Below, piece by piece: positions 27,701 through 35,268 of a DNA stretch of 64,000 nucleotides. A model generated the notes under the pieces. The model worked only from the letters and a program-made list of their open reading frames with translations, ran no database searches and had not been told where the DNA came from. The DNA comes from Cellulomonas sp. 73-145 (GTDB lineage Bacteria > Actinomycetota > Actinomycetes > Actinomycetales > Cellulomonadaceae): assembly GCA_001898185.1 (NCBI GenBank), contig MKTI01000001.1, positions 170,999 to 234,998 on the forward strand, in the 5' to 3' direction. Each line of letters opens with the position of its first letter. Position 1 is the stretch's first letter. The translations under genes were made by a program, and so were the position numbers.

Positions 27701-28333
27701 GGCGCCGAACAGTCCGCCACCACCACCATCGCCGCCCGGCAAGACCAGGCCACATCCCTGCGACGGCTCGAACCAATCGCCCGCACCCTGTACGCGGACG
27801 CCGCCCAAACCCGATGGACCCACGCCCTGGCCGACCTCGGGATGACGGAACCGGCCATCGACCGACTGACGCGCTCCCCCGACGCCGGACGCGTGTTCAC
27901 GACCCTCGACGTCCTCACGACGCTTGCGCCGGACCCAGAAGCAATTCTCGTCAGCCTCATCACGGCCCTCGATCCCCAAACGGAGCCCGCGCCCGCGCTG
28001 CTGTCTGGCGCTCGGGCGTACCTGGACCGGCACGGCGACGAAGCCCACGACATCTGCGCAGTCCCGGACGCCACCGGACTCGACCCGGCCGGGCGGGACC
28101 TACTCGCCCAGGTCAACCAGCTCATCGACGAACGGCAGCAGGCACTGACCCACGCAGCCCTCCAGACCCACCCGCACTGGCTGGACAGACTCGGGCCCGA
28201 ACCCGTGAACCCAGCCGCTCACGCCGCCTGGCTCGCCGAGATCACCACCACCACCGCCCACCACGACCGGCTGCCCACCGGAGCCACCACCCGGGGTACC
28301 GGCGCCAACTCAAGCCCGCCCATCTCACGCTAG
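24776..28333 (+). CDS. MobF-family conjugative relaxase/helicase (TrwC/TraI-like)
   Basis: This 1185-residue protein nicks oriT and unwinds the transferred strand. The start at ATG 24776 gives the typical N-terminus MTMHRLSAGAGYRYLLRQV. The relaxase domain (about 1-330) has the three-His metal site around LHTHVVLANKVQ. A helicase domain follows with Walker A (VGPAGSGKTTTLATV), Walker B (LLIVDEASLAG), GDHAQLSAVDAGG and the C-terminal UvrD-like motifs (TTTHRAQGITVDRAHV and NLYVAMTRGREANHLY). Length and order match MobF relaxases of actinobacterial elements. It is followed by a small gene 12 bases on. Confidence 0.95.
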   Translation: MTMHRLSAGAGYRYLLRQVATGDCQRTGPAPVTAYYLESGNPPGRWLGRGLAGLTDPTTDPSVLSAGAVVEEVGMSRLFAHGLNPLTGVPLGRAYPAVISPADRVAAQVKALPADMSPPARQAAIEAITRVELGRDTSPVVAGFDLTFTAMKSVSTLWAVADETTRQAVTDAHAAAVAQAMDVLQGRALYTRTGHSGCRQESTLGAVAVGFDHWDSRAGDPNLHTHVVLANKVQGRDGAWRSVDSRALHHAVVAVSEAYNGFLVDELSRRLPVGWGWRSRGAHRSLAFELDGISDELMTAFSQRTSQIDEAMTAAVAGFAAGHGRAPNRIEITRLRQQVTRATRPAKRVSPLRELLTRWRRRAADVTGMSPHEITAAVLRHSQVRPVQARAVPGVVINDLADQVLAGVRERRSTWTRWNVFSEAARVTRALITTSPADRLQLLDAITDAALGRCISLEAPAVLQATGRYARPDGGTVFDRPDEHTFTDAVILDAETRLLDAATDLTAPTAPVFDDALALPGDTDDLLADDQVEAVRSIAGSGRLVDLLVGPAGSGKTTTLATVRTIWERTHGHGSVIGLAPSSTAAANLAGALGISCENTAKWLHESTGPGATTRAAVIDQLTTLREHTGGTDLTRLRTIDTALADYHRQQQHWTLQPDQLLIVDEASLAGTLALDELTRQATAAGAKMLLVGDHAQLSAVDAGGAFGLLATRTGGARLRSLWRFTHPWEAAATTALRDGNPRVLDTYQEAGRIHAGPGESMLEEAYTAWSTDVTAGYTTVLLAPDTTTVTALNTRAHNDRVQDGLVAPSGLTTRTGTTIGVGDRIVTRLNDRHLKTARGYVRNGDLWDVHHIDPDGSLTVAPARTRLARRGVVGTPGSQDSDPVVLPAAYVADHVELAYATTTHRAQGITVDRAHVLTHAGMTRENLYVAMTRGREANHLYVATDTLDTDCDTLPDPHAGLDAHDILTRVLATTGAEQSATTTIAARQDQATSLRRLEPIARTLYADAAQTRWTHALADLGMTEPAIDRLTRSPDAGRVFTTLDVLTTLAPDPEAILVSLITALDPQTEPAPALLSGARAYLDRHGDEAHDICAVPDATGLDPAGRDLLAQVNQLIDERQQALTHAALQTHPHWLDRLGPEPVNPAAHAAWLAEITTTTAHHDRLPTGATTRGTGANSSPPISR

Positions 28334-28345
28334 GAGGAACACGTC

Positions 28346-28723
28346 ATGACCCAACCCGACGGCTTCTACCCGCCGCCACGACTGAAGCAGCCACGCCAAC
28401 CACCCGTCGTCTTCGCCTGGTCCGCCCAGACACCCGACGACGAACACCTCTTCCTCGAGAGCCTCGACCTGTGGGTGCTCTGGCTCGCCGACCGCTACCA
28501 ACTCGACCACCGCACAGTCCCCGAATGCTGGCACCAACACCCCGAACTCATCGAAGAACTCTCCGCCCTCCACCTGTCCTGGAAAGGCTCCTTCGCCACC
28601 ACCGCCTCCCACGACGCACCCCTGCTGTGGCACGAACGGTTCGCCATCGCCCGCGTCCGCATCGGCGACTGGGTCGCCCGACTCGGATGCCGACCGGACA
28701 GCCACCGGGCACCGCGTCCTTGA
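28346..28723 (+). CDS. DUF4913-like conjugation-associated protein
   Basis: This 125-residue protein starts at ATG 28346 after TAGGAGG. The central part (LFLESLDLWVLWLADRY, then CWHQHPELIEELSALHLSWKG) resembles DUF4913 proteins, which occur next to relaxases in actinobacterial elements. Trp, His and Cys residues are conserved in that family. The function is unknown. It is the last gene on this side before the linaridin cluster. Confidence 0.68.
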   Translation: MTQPDGFYPPPRLKQPRQPPVVFAWSAQTPDDEHLFLESLDLWVLWLADRYQLDHRTVPECWHQHPELIEELSALHLSWKGSFATTASHDAPLLWHERFAIARVRIGDWVARLGCRPDSHRAPRP

Positions 28724-29017
28724 CTGCTCGCGAACCAGTGCGTTCCCGCACCGCTTGCCGGCGATCTTGGGCCACCGTGACCAATGGGGCAACACCCATG
28801 CCGTTGGTATGAGTCTGGCTGGAGAGCGAAACGACGAAAGTCGGAGTGGGCGGTCCGGCGCAGGCCGCAGAAGAAGTTCTGTCTCACGACCGATGTCTGG
28901 GACCTAGGTCCCGGGAGACGGTGGACGAGGCGACTCGCCGAACAGTGGATCTCACCGGCGAACGCCAGCTACATCAGCCGATGTGGCTGCTGCGAGGCAC
29001 AGTGAAGGGGGAACACC
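28724..29017. promoter_or_regulatory. Upstream region of linaridin precursor with palindrome
   Basis: This interval marks the change from transfer genes to the RiPP cluster. It contains a perfect 14-bp palindrome GGGACCTAGGTCCC at 28899-28912, about 105 bases before the precursor start. The precursor has the ribosome site AAGGGGG. A 73-codon open frame here (28784-29005) has no supporting features and is not annotated. Confidence 0.45.
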
Positions 29018-29200
29018 ATGGCTCAGGCCAACACTCTGGCGCCGGACTCCTCGATCGCCCAGGCGGTCAACGAAGTGTTCGCTGACGTCCAGGCCGGCTT
29101 CGTCAACCGGCACAACGAACCGGCGATGACCACGCCCGCCATCGTCTACGAGGCGGCCGTCACGGTGGTCGCCGGCAGCACCATCTGCCTGATCTGCTGA
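29018..29200 (+). CDS. linA: Linaridin (cypemycin-type) precursor peptide
   Basis: This 60-residue peptide starts at ATG 29018 after AAGGGGG. Its C-terminus, GSTICLIC, is nearly identical to the GSTICLVC end of the cypemycin precursor as I recall it. The leader ends EPAM followed by TTPA, compared with TPAM followed by ATPA in CypA. By analogy the leader is residues 1-37 and the core Thr38-Cys60, 23 residues long. Thr38, 39, 49 and 55 would be dehydrated to dehydrobutyrine. Cys57 and Cys60 would form the C-terminal aminovinylcysteine ring. The five genes downstream are of types found in linaridin clusters, which makes the assignment strong even though the peptide is short. Confidence 0.9.
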   Translation: MAQANTLAPDSSIAQAVNEVFADVQAGFVNRHNEPAMTTPAIVYEAAVTVVAGSTICLIC

Positions 29201-29223
29201 GTCCTCGGCGGTTGGCGACACCA

Positions 29224-29285
29224 CCCTCCGCGTCGGCGTGCCTCTCCCGACGTACCTGTCGCGTGAGTGCCGCCGGCGCGGAGGG
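29224..29285 (+). terminator. Attenuator-like hairpin after precursor gene
   Basis: CCCTCCGCG (29224-29232) pairs perfectly with CGCGGAGGG (29277-29285), with further GC pairing possible inside the loop. It lies between the precursor and the first enzyme gene, so it may reduce read-through and keep precursor RNA in excess, as in many RiPP operons. Confidence 0.5.
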
Positions 29286-29385
29286 GCGTCTTGCACATCT
29301 GGCATACGACCCACGGTTTGTGACGGGCTTCCAGATCGTTCCGGAGCTGTCCGTCGTTGTAGTCGGCTTCGCCAAGGGGGACCAC

Positions 29386-30237
29386 GTGAGTACTGGAACG
29401 TTGACGTCGCGGCATGCCGTCCTAGGTGAGGTTCGGACGGAAGATGCTCGGTACTGGGCGATGGCGCCCGCTGCCGTCGGAGAAGTAATCGACGCACTTG
29501 AGGCGCTGACCCACATCACTGACTACGGGCCGGACACCATCCTGCGGGGACGGGCCGCGATGGTTCCCTCGCACTTCCTCCCGGTGGCGGTGCGCCGCGC
29601 ACTAGACACAACTGGCGGACTGGTCGTGCTCAAGCTCGCGAGCCTGGCAGGAGCCGGTTCGGTGCTCCTGGGACGGCGGAGCCGCACAGCTCAGATAGCG
29701 GGCGCCGGCCTGATCTTCTCTTCGCGGTGGCTCGGCGACCTACGGAATCCCTACGGTCGCGATGGGTCCGACCAGATGAGCGGGCTGATCGCCGGCTACC
29801 GGCTGGTCACCGCTGCGGTCCCGAACGCCGAAGCGTCCGACGACCTGTTTCTTCGTGCGGTCAGCGCCCAGACGTTCGTCTCATACCTGGCCTCAGGTCT
29901 GGCCAAGCTCGTCGGAAGCAGCTGGCAGTCCGGAGAAGCGTTGGATCAGGTGCTGCAGACCCGGCAGTACGGGCAAAGCCCCGCGGCGCGTCTCATCCGT
30001 GAGCACCCGCCGCTCGCCAGGCTGCTGACCTGGTTCACGATCGCCTGGGAGACCGGGTTCCCAGTGGTCTACCTCCTGCCGCCGAACCGGGCGCGCCTAG
30101 CGCTGACCGGCGTGAAGGCATTCCATCTGGGTATCGCCGCCACCATGGGTCTTCCCCGGTTCTTCTGGGGCTTCTCGTCAGCGCACGCGGCAGTCGAGTA
30201 CGTGATCGCACAGAAGCGGGGCGGCCATGACCGTTGA
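29386..30237 (+). CDS. linL: Linaridin LinL-like HTTM membrane protein
   Basis: This 283-residue protein starts at GTG 29386, with GGGGG five bases upstream; the frame is open further back to 29212 but without a ribosome site. It has several hydrophobic helices and the HTTM (vitamin K carboxylase-like) region SGLAKLVGSSWQSGEALDQVL, followed by WFTIAWETGFPVVYLL and FHLGIAATMGLPRFFWG. In known linaridin clusters a membrane protein of this type (CypL/LinL) is needed with LinH for the early core modifications. It overlaps linH by 11 bases. Confidence 0.82.
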   Translation: MSTGTLTSRHAVLGEVRTEDARYWAMAPAAVGEVIDALEALTHITDYGPDTILRGRAAMVPSHFLPVAVRRALDTTGGLVVLKLASLAGAGSVLLGRRSRTAQIAGAGLIFSSRWLGDLRNPYGRDGSDQMSGLIAGYRLVTAAVPNAEASDDLFLRAVSAQTFVSYLASGLAKLVGSSWQSGEALDQVLQTRQYGQSPAARLIREHPPLARLLTWFTIAWETGFPVVYLLPPNRARLALTGVKAFHLGIAATMGLPRFFWGFSSAHAAVEYVIAQKRGGHDR

Positions 30238-31138
30238 AAGGCAGGCCGCCGCCGTATTCTTCACCGCGCTCGGCGTCAGTGCAGCTGTCGCTCAGATCCG
30301 TCAAGAGGAGGACTTCGCCCGTCGCGCCGGCCTCAAAGGCACCTCGGTCATCACCGATCCGGAGGGGCGCGCAATCGAGTACAAGTACGTGGCGCCCGAC
30401 GGACCGACGCGGGCCGTTGCGGTGCTCGAGAACGGGCTGGGCGCCGCACTCGAAGGGTGGGACTGGGTCACCCGAGAACTCAGGAAGCAAGGCATCGGAG
30501 TCCTGACCTACCATCGGCGCGGTTACGCCCGCACCAAGAGCCAGAAGCGGCCGGCCCAGCTGCTTGAGCAGCTCCTGCGCCAGTGCGCCCCAGAGGGTCC
30601 GGTCCTCTTCGTCTCGCACTCGATCGGCGCGCTGATCACCGCGAACGCTCTCGCCGAGTCGGCCTATCTACGAGATCGCGCCGCTGGCGCGGTGGTCGTT
30701 GACGGCACCGATGCCGACTTGCTGGCGGAGGACCGGCGTTCCCCTCAACGACTGGGCCGCTTTCGTCAGAGCACAGTCCTGGAGATCCTCGGCAGCGTCA
30801 CCGGTCTGAATCGGTGGGTCCAGTCCCCGACCGAGCGCGATGTGGAGTACGTCCCGGACGTGCAGCGCGCATTCCTGACGACCGGTTCAGCGCCGACGAC
30901 GCTCCTGGCGGCCCATCGCGAGTACCGGACAGAGCCGACGAGCGGACAAGCCGCGCTGGCGGCCTCCGGTCTCCCAGCGACGGTGCTGGCAGCGGCCGAC
31001 AACATAGAGCAGCAGCGGGAGCTGGCCACCAAGCTCGGCGCGAAGTTCGAGGTGATCGAGGCCAGCAGCCACCGCTCGATTATCGGCCGACCCGCTTGTG
31101 CGCATGACGTCTGCGAAGCTGTCGGGAGGATGCTGTGA
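30227..31138 (+). CDS. linH: Linaridin LinH-like alpha/beta hydrolase protein
   Basis: This 303-residue protein has a hydrophobic N-terminal segment (about residues 7-22) that could anchor it in the membrane, then an alpha/beta hydrolase domain. The nucleophile elbow is SHSIG (Ser132), with the first Gly changed to Ser. A likely acid lies in VVDGTDADLL and a C-terminal His in SSHRSIIGRP. LinH proteins (CypH, GrmH) are required for core modification, and a cofactor-independent epimerase role has been reported for relatives. It is coupled to linL and to the next gene by overlaps. Confidence 0.82.
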   Translation: MTVERQAAAVFFTALGVSAAVAQIRQEEDFARRAGLKGTSVITDPEGRAIEYKYVAPDGPTRAVAVLENGLGAALEGWDWVTRELRKQGIGVLTYHRRGYARTKSQKRPAQLLEQLLRQCAPEGPVLFVSHSIGALITANALAESAYLRDRAAGAVVVDGTDADLLAEDRRSPQRLGRFRQSTVLEILGSVTGLNRWVQSPTERDVEYVPDVQRAFLTTGSAPTTLLAAHREYRTEPTSGQAALAASGLPATVLAAADNIEQQRELATKLGAKFEVIEASSHRSIIGRPACAHDVCEAVGRML

Positions 31139-31677
31139 GCCGACTTCGAGTTGCCCTCCTCACACTCGCTCAGTCCGCGCTGGTCGCCCACATCGTCGTG
31201 ACTGCTTTCGAGAACCTGCCACCGAATCAGGTCTCGCTCGGCATGCGGCTTCCGGTGTTCAAGAAGATTCCCCAATGGCGGTTCTTCGCGCCGAATCCTG
31301 GTGTCGAGGATATCTACCTGATGTACCGCACGCGTGAGGGCGAGCAGATCGCGTGGAGTCCCTGGCAGGACCTGCCACTGCAGTCGAAGAGCTCAACGAC
31401 CGCGATGATCTGGAACCCCGGCACGCGCAAGGCGAAGGCCCTGTTCGACGCGACCCAGCAGCTGCGCATCCTTGCTGGCTACGGCTCGTCGTTCGAGTGG
31501 ATGGTGTCCAGCGACGGGTTTCACCTGGTGTCCGACGTCGTTCGCGCGACATGCGTCGCGAGCAAGGATCGAGGCGAGTACCAGTTCATGATCGTCGCCT
31601 CGATGCCCGCAGAGGGCAAAGCCGGCCTACGCCCGATCCTGGTCTCTCCCGCTGCACCGGTGCCAGCCCGTGGCTGA
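31135..31677 (+). CDS. Linaridin-cluster protein of unknown function
   Basis: This 180-residue protein starts at GTG 31135, overlapping linH (GTGA). It has one N-terminal hydrophobic segment (about residues 5-25) and a soluble part containing IPQWRFFAPNPGVEDIYLMY. The W-x-FAPNP block resembles small proteins encoded next to HTTM membrane proteins, so it may be a partner of LinL. I see no catalytic motif. Its position inside the coupled operon argues for a role in linaridin maturation. Confidence 0.7.
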   Translation: MSRLRVALLTLAQSALVAHIVVTAFENLPPNQVSLGMRLPVFKKIPQWRFFAPNPGVEDIYLMYRTREGEQIAWSPWQDLPLQSKSSTTAMIWNPGTRKAKALFDATQQLRILAGYGSSFEWMVSSDGFHLVSDVVRATCVASKDRGEYQFMIVASMPAEGKAGLRPILVSPAAPVPARG

Positions 31678-32263
31678 CGAACTGTTGACCGCAGCCACCG
31701 CTCGACCGGACTTCACGCCGCGTCGGCTGATGCTCTTTGTCACGGGATCGATCAACGCCGCGCTCGTACCACACTGGCTGACATGGCTGCGGCACCTCTA
31801 CCCCGACGTGGTGTCCAGCATCGTCGTGACCCGCTCGGCCGAACGGTTCGTCACCCTCGACGCGCTGCGTGCAATCACCACGGGAAGTGTCTGGCGCGAC
31901 TCGTGGGACGAAGAGCTGCCCGGCGGGTCGTACATGGGTCTGGAGACAGAGGCGGACGCGTTCGGGGTCTTCCCAGCAACGCTGGACTTCGCGATGAGGC
32001 TGGCTTCGGGGTTCACCAACACACCGATGCTGATGACCCTGCAGTGCACCGAGAAGCCGATCGGCATCGCCAGTACCTTCCCGGGCACAAACCCGGTGAT
32101 CGAAGCCCAGCTAGCGCTCCTACGCAACCGCCCGAACCTGAGATTCGTCGAGACGATGCCGGCGTTCAGCCTCGGTAAGGGTGCCTGGGCCGGAAGCACC
32201 GGCTTCCACCTACCCGCGTTGCTGCAGACACTCCAACAGCTCGTGAGCGAGCGGGCGTCCTAG
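31670..32263 (+). CDS. linD: Flavin-dependent Cys decarboxylase, LinD/CypD-like
   Basis: This 197-residue protein starts at GTG 31670 with an 8-base overlap. It fits the HFCD family of FMN-dependent cysteine decarboxylases (EpiD, CypD): an N-terminal LMLFVTGSINAALVPHWL flavin-binding start, VFPATLDFAMRLASG where the family has PASANT, and TFPGTNPVIEAQLALLRNRPNLRF as in the substrate loop. These enzymes oxidatively decarboxylate a C-terminal Cys to give the enethiol used for aminovinylcysteine. The precursor's terminal Cys60 is the expected substrate. The usual catalytic His of the H-x2-L-x3-AD motif is Tyr88 here (YMGLETEAD). Confidence 0.8.
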   Translation: MADELLTAATARPDFTPRRLMLFVTGSINAALVPHWLTWLRHLYPDVVSSIVVTRSAERFVTLDALRAITTGSVWRDSWDEELPGGSYMGLETEADAFGVFPATLDFAMRLASGFTNTPMLMTLQCTEKPIGIASTFPGTNPVIEAQLALLRNRPNLRFVETMPAFSLGKGAWAGSTGFHLPALLQTLQQLVSERAS

Positions 32264-32284
32264 GTCTCGGAAGAGGGAGGCGCT

Positions 32285-33772
32285 GTGAAGGTCGTCGTCG
32301 TCGGTTCAGGGCCGAATGGGCTGGCTGCGGCCATCACGCTGGCTCGTGCTGGTGCCGAAGTCGTCGTTCTCGAGGCCGAAGCTGTCCCGGGTGGGGGCGT
32401 TCGCACGCTCGACCTCCACCTCGCGGAGGGGCTGCGTCACGATCTTTGCTCAGCGGTGCACCCCCTGGCGTGGGCTTCGCCGTTCTTTGCTGAGTTCGAC
32501 CTCCCGGCCCGTGGTGTGCAACTGCTGGCCCCCGAGGTTTCCTTTGCGCATCCTCTGGACGGCGGGCGCGCCGCTGTGGCATATCGGGATCTGAGTGAAA
32601 CAGCGGCCGGTCTGGGGCCGAGCGGTCGAGCCTGGATGCGCTTGTTCGCGCCACTGGTAGAGCGCTGGCCCTTGCTCGTAGGCAACTTGCTCAGTGACAT
32701 GCGGCGGCTTCATGGGCCGTTGAGGCCCGGGACGCTCGCGACGCTGGCCCGGTTCGGCATCGGCGCCGTTCGCCAGGGCGGGGTCCTGCCGGCACTGCGC
32801 GAGGAAGCGGCGGCCTTGTTCGGAGGAGTGGCGGCGCACTCGATGGGTCGTTTGCCGTCCCTTCCCGCGGCGGGCGTCGGGCTGATGCTCGCCACCCTGG
32901 GACACACTCCGGGTGGGTGGCCGATTCCGCACGGCGGGTCGGGGACGATCGTCGCGGCCATGATCTGGGATCTGGAGACACACGGCGGCAGACTCTTCAC
33001 CGAGACGCGGGTCGAGACCCATCGCGATCTACCCCCGGCTGATGCGTACGTGTTCGACACGACCCCGTCGCATGTGGCGCGAGTGTTCGAGGACCAGCTC
33101 AGGCCGCGGAGCCGCCGCCGGCTTCTCGCATTCCGGCACGGCGCCGGTGTGGCAAAGGTCGACTTCGTCCTGTCAGGCCCGGTGCCCTGGACGCACGCAG
33201 ACGTCGCTCGTGCTGGAACCGTGCACGTCGCCGGCACACCTGCGCAGATGGCCGCTGCCGAAGCAGATGTGGCCCGTGGCCGCCACGCCGAGCGGCCGGT
33301 GTGCCTGGTGAGCGACCCTGCGGTGGCAGATCCTTCCCGTGCGGTGGGCGGCCTCCGGCCGCTGTGGAGTTACGCCCACGTCCCGGCCGGATCCCCAGGC
33401 GACGTGACCGCAGACGTCACCGCGCAGATCGAGCGCTTCGCGCCCGGATTCCGAGACGTCGTCTTGGCATCCCGATGCATTCCAGCGGCTCAGATGGCCC
33501 AACACAACGCGAACTACGTCGGTGGCGACATCGCAGGCGGAGCGATGTCGCTGCGACAGGTCGCCGCTCGTCCGGCCGCGTCCTGGGACCCCTACGCGGT
33601 GAGCGGACTAGATGGGGTCTATCTCTGCTCCGCCTCCACCCCGCCGGGTCCCGGCGTGCACGGCATGGGTGGCCTGGGAGCTGCCCGAAGCCTGCTTCGC
33701 CGCTTCAGCCAGCGGGTTCCCGATCTGTCTCCCGACCAGCGCGAGGCCGCTATACGCGGACGGGGGCTCTAG
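32285..33772 (+). CDS. Phytoene-desaturase-like FAD oxidoreductase
   Basis: This 495-residue protein starts at GTG 32285 after GGGAGG. The N-terminal dinucleotide-binding motif is VVVVGSGPNGLAAAITLARAG followed by VVVLEAEAVPGGG. The C-terminal FAD motif includes GLDGVYLCSASTPPGPGVHGMGG. It belongs to the NAD(P)/FAD-dependent amine oxidase/CrtI-like group. Related oxidoreductases occur in some linaridin clusters, but their step is not established. Here it could modify the core or reduce dehydroresidues. It ends tail-to-tail with the exporter permease, sharing CTAG. Confidence 0.85.
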   Translation: MKVVVVGSGPNGLAAAITLARAGAEVVVLEAEAVPGGGVRTLDLHLAEGLRHDLCSAVHPLAWASPFFAEFDLPARGVQLLAPEVSFAHPLDGGRAAVAYRDLSETAAGLGPSGRAWMRLFAPLVERWPLLVGNLLSDMRRLHGPLRPGTLATLARFGIGAVRQGGVLPALREEAAALFGGVAAHSMGRLPSLPAAGVGLMLATLGHTPGGWPIPHGGSGTIVAAMIWDLETHGGRLFTETRVETHRDLPPADAYVFDTTPSHVARVFEDQLRPRSRRRLLAFRHGAGVAKVDFVLSGPVPWTHADVARAGTVHVAGTPAQMAAAEADVARGRHAERPVCLVSDPAVADPSRAVGGLRPLWSYAHVPAGSPGDVTADVTAQIERFAPGFRDVVLASRCIPAAQMAQHNANYVGGDIAGGAMSLRQVAARPAASWDPYAVSGLDGVYLCSASTPPGPGVHGMGGLGAARSLLRRFSQRVPDLSPDQREAAIRGRGL

Positions 33773-35268
33773 AGCCGGCGAAGGCGACGGCGCAGGCCAA
33801 GGACGAGCAGCGCAACGACGACCAGGGCGAAGACCAAGAGGCGCACTGGTGACCCCGCCGCCGCGACGGCGAGTGCCCCGGCCACCATGGCGATGATGAG
33901 CGCATCGGCCTCCCAGAGGGAGACATTGACAGAGGATAGATCGCCGATCGGGCTTGGCATAGGCGTCAGAAGAACGACAGGAAGAGGCCCCTTGGCGCTG
34001 TCGTAGGCACGGGCCAGCACCACAAGGATCAGCACCACGCATACCGGCAGCAGTCGCATGCCGATGCCGAGAGCGGACGCGCTGACCGCGCCCAACGCAG
34101 CCGCGACGGCAGCACCGGCCAAGGGGGCCACGCCGTGGCGGGAGAACAGCGCCGGGGTTCCGTAGCCGTAAAGCGCTGGGGCCACGGCTGCGTCGGTGGC
34201 GTGACGAAACCCGTCGGCGAGCACTCCCACTGCTAGGTATGCCCCCGTCGCGCCCACCGAGGCCAGGACCCACCCGGCCGGCAGGCTCGAGGCGAGGGCC
34301 AGCGTGATGACCGCTGCGACGAGAGTGACGATCCCGACGAGCAGCCGCACGGGCGTGCGCGCCGCACCGACCATGTCCCGCACCAGGAACACAGCTATGG
34401 ACGGCCCACCACGGACGGCTGACCACCGACGACCGACCGACGGGCGTGCCCGCAAGCTTCCTAGCGCGTGCGCGACGTCACCGGAGAGAGCGGCAGTGGT
34501 GGCTGCTCGCCATCGCGTCGCGTCGTCCGTAAGCCGTGAGCTCCGCAGGCGGTCCAACAGGGGCCGCGTTGCCACGACGGCGAGAGCAGCCACCACACCT
34601 AGGGCCAGATCGGTGGTTGCGGGCGGCCCTGCAATGGGTGGCCACGCGGCTGCGACCCAACCCCACGGAAGCCATCGGCCGAACCCAGGGAGCGCTAGGC
34701 CGAGTAGTGCCAGCGCTGTCGTCAGCGCTCCGGCGAGCCCGGCAACTCGCTGAGAGGTCGCTTGGCCGGCGAGCCAGGCAACCGCAGCCATAACCGCGAA
34801 CATCGCGCACAAAGCCGTGAATCGCGCCGCACCCGCCAGGCTTGCGAACCCGCCGTTCACAAGCACACCGCCGAACAGCGCTGCCGCCATCAGCGCAACG
34901 CCTACGACAGCCGCTGCCTTGATGGCGAACGGGCGGCTCAGCGTCCGGTGCCGCGGAAGGTCGGTGTCTGCCAGCAGGCGCACAAACGCGGGCTCGAGGG
35001 TGACCGGGCCGTACAGCACGCCGAGCCACATGAGAGCTGCCATGAGCAGCCCGAGCACCATGCCCACCGTGGGGACACTGCTGGGGCCGACCAACGCTGC
35101 CAGTACGCGCGAACCGCTGAGTGCTAGCACGATCGTTCGGACGACCGGGAAGACAACCAGTGGTGCCAGTAGCGCGGCCAGGTACACGTTATATGCCACG
35201 TCTGACCGGCTCCCCCGGTCACCGCGGGAGTGGTACGCGCGCCGCAAGATGACGAGTCGCTCAGCCAC
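33769..35268 (-). CDS. Multi-pass ABC exporter permease
   Basis: This protein of about 500 residues has roughly twelve hydrophobic segments and no ATPase domain. I favour GTG 35268, which has GGAG 11 bases upstream and overlaps the ATPase gene stop by eight bases; ATG 35289 would overlap more and lacks a ribosome site. It pairs with the ATP-binding protein encoded just upstream. Together they probably export the linaridin or confer self-protection. The sequence is not close to any permease family I recognise. Confidence 0.72.
   Translation of the reverse strand: MAERLVILRRAYHSRGDRGSRSDVAYNVYLAALLAPLVVFPVVRTIVLALSGSRVLAALVGPSSVPTVGMVLGLLMAALMWLGVLYGPVTLEPAFVRLLADTDLPRHRTLSRPFAIKAAAVVGVALMAAALFGGVLVNGGFASLAGAARFTALCAMFAVMAAVAWLAGQATSQRVAGLAGALTTALALLGLALPGFGRWLPWGWVAAAWPPIAGPPATTDLALGVVAALAVVATRPLLDRLRSSRLTDDATRWRAATTAALSGDVAHALGSLRARPSVGRRWSAVRGGPSIAVFLVRDMVGAARTPVRLLVGIVTLVAAVITLALASSLPAGWVLASVGATGAYLAVGVLADGFRHATDAAVAPALYGYGTPALFSRHGVAPLAGAAVAAALGAVSASALGIGMRLLPVCVVLILVVLARAYDSAKGPLPVVLLTPMPSPIGDLSSVNVSLWEADALIIAMVAGALAVAAAGSPVRLLVFALVVVALLVLGLRRRLRRL

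Noticed and set aside
26581-28812. 743-codon frame inside the relaxase gene, another frame of the same strand
   Set aside because: Arg/His/Pro-rich translation without motifs. The overlapping relaxase frame has full MobF motifs.
28784-29005. 73-codon frame just upstream of the linaridin precursor
   Set aside because: No ribosome site, no motif, unusual composition; it overlaps the promoter region and palindrome.
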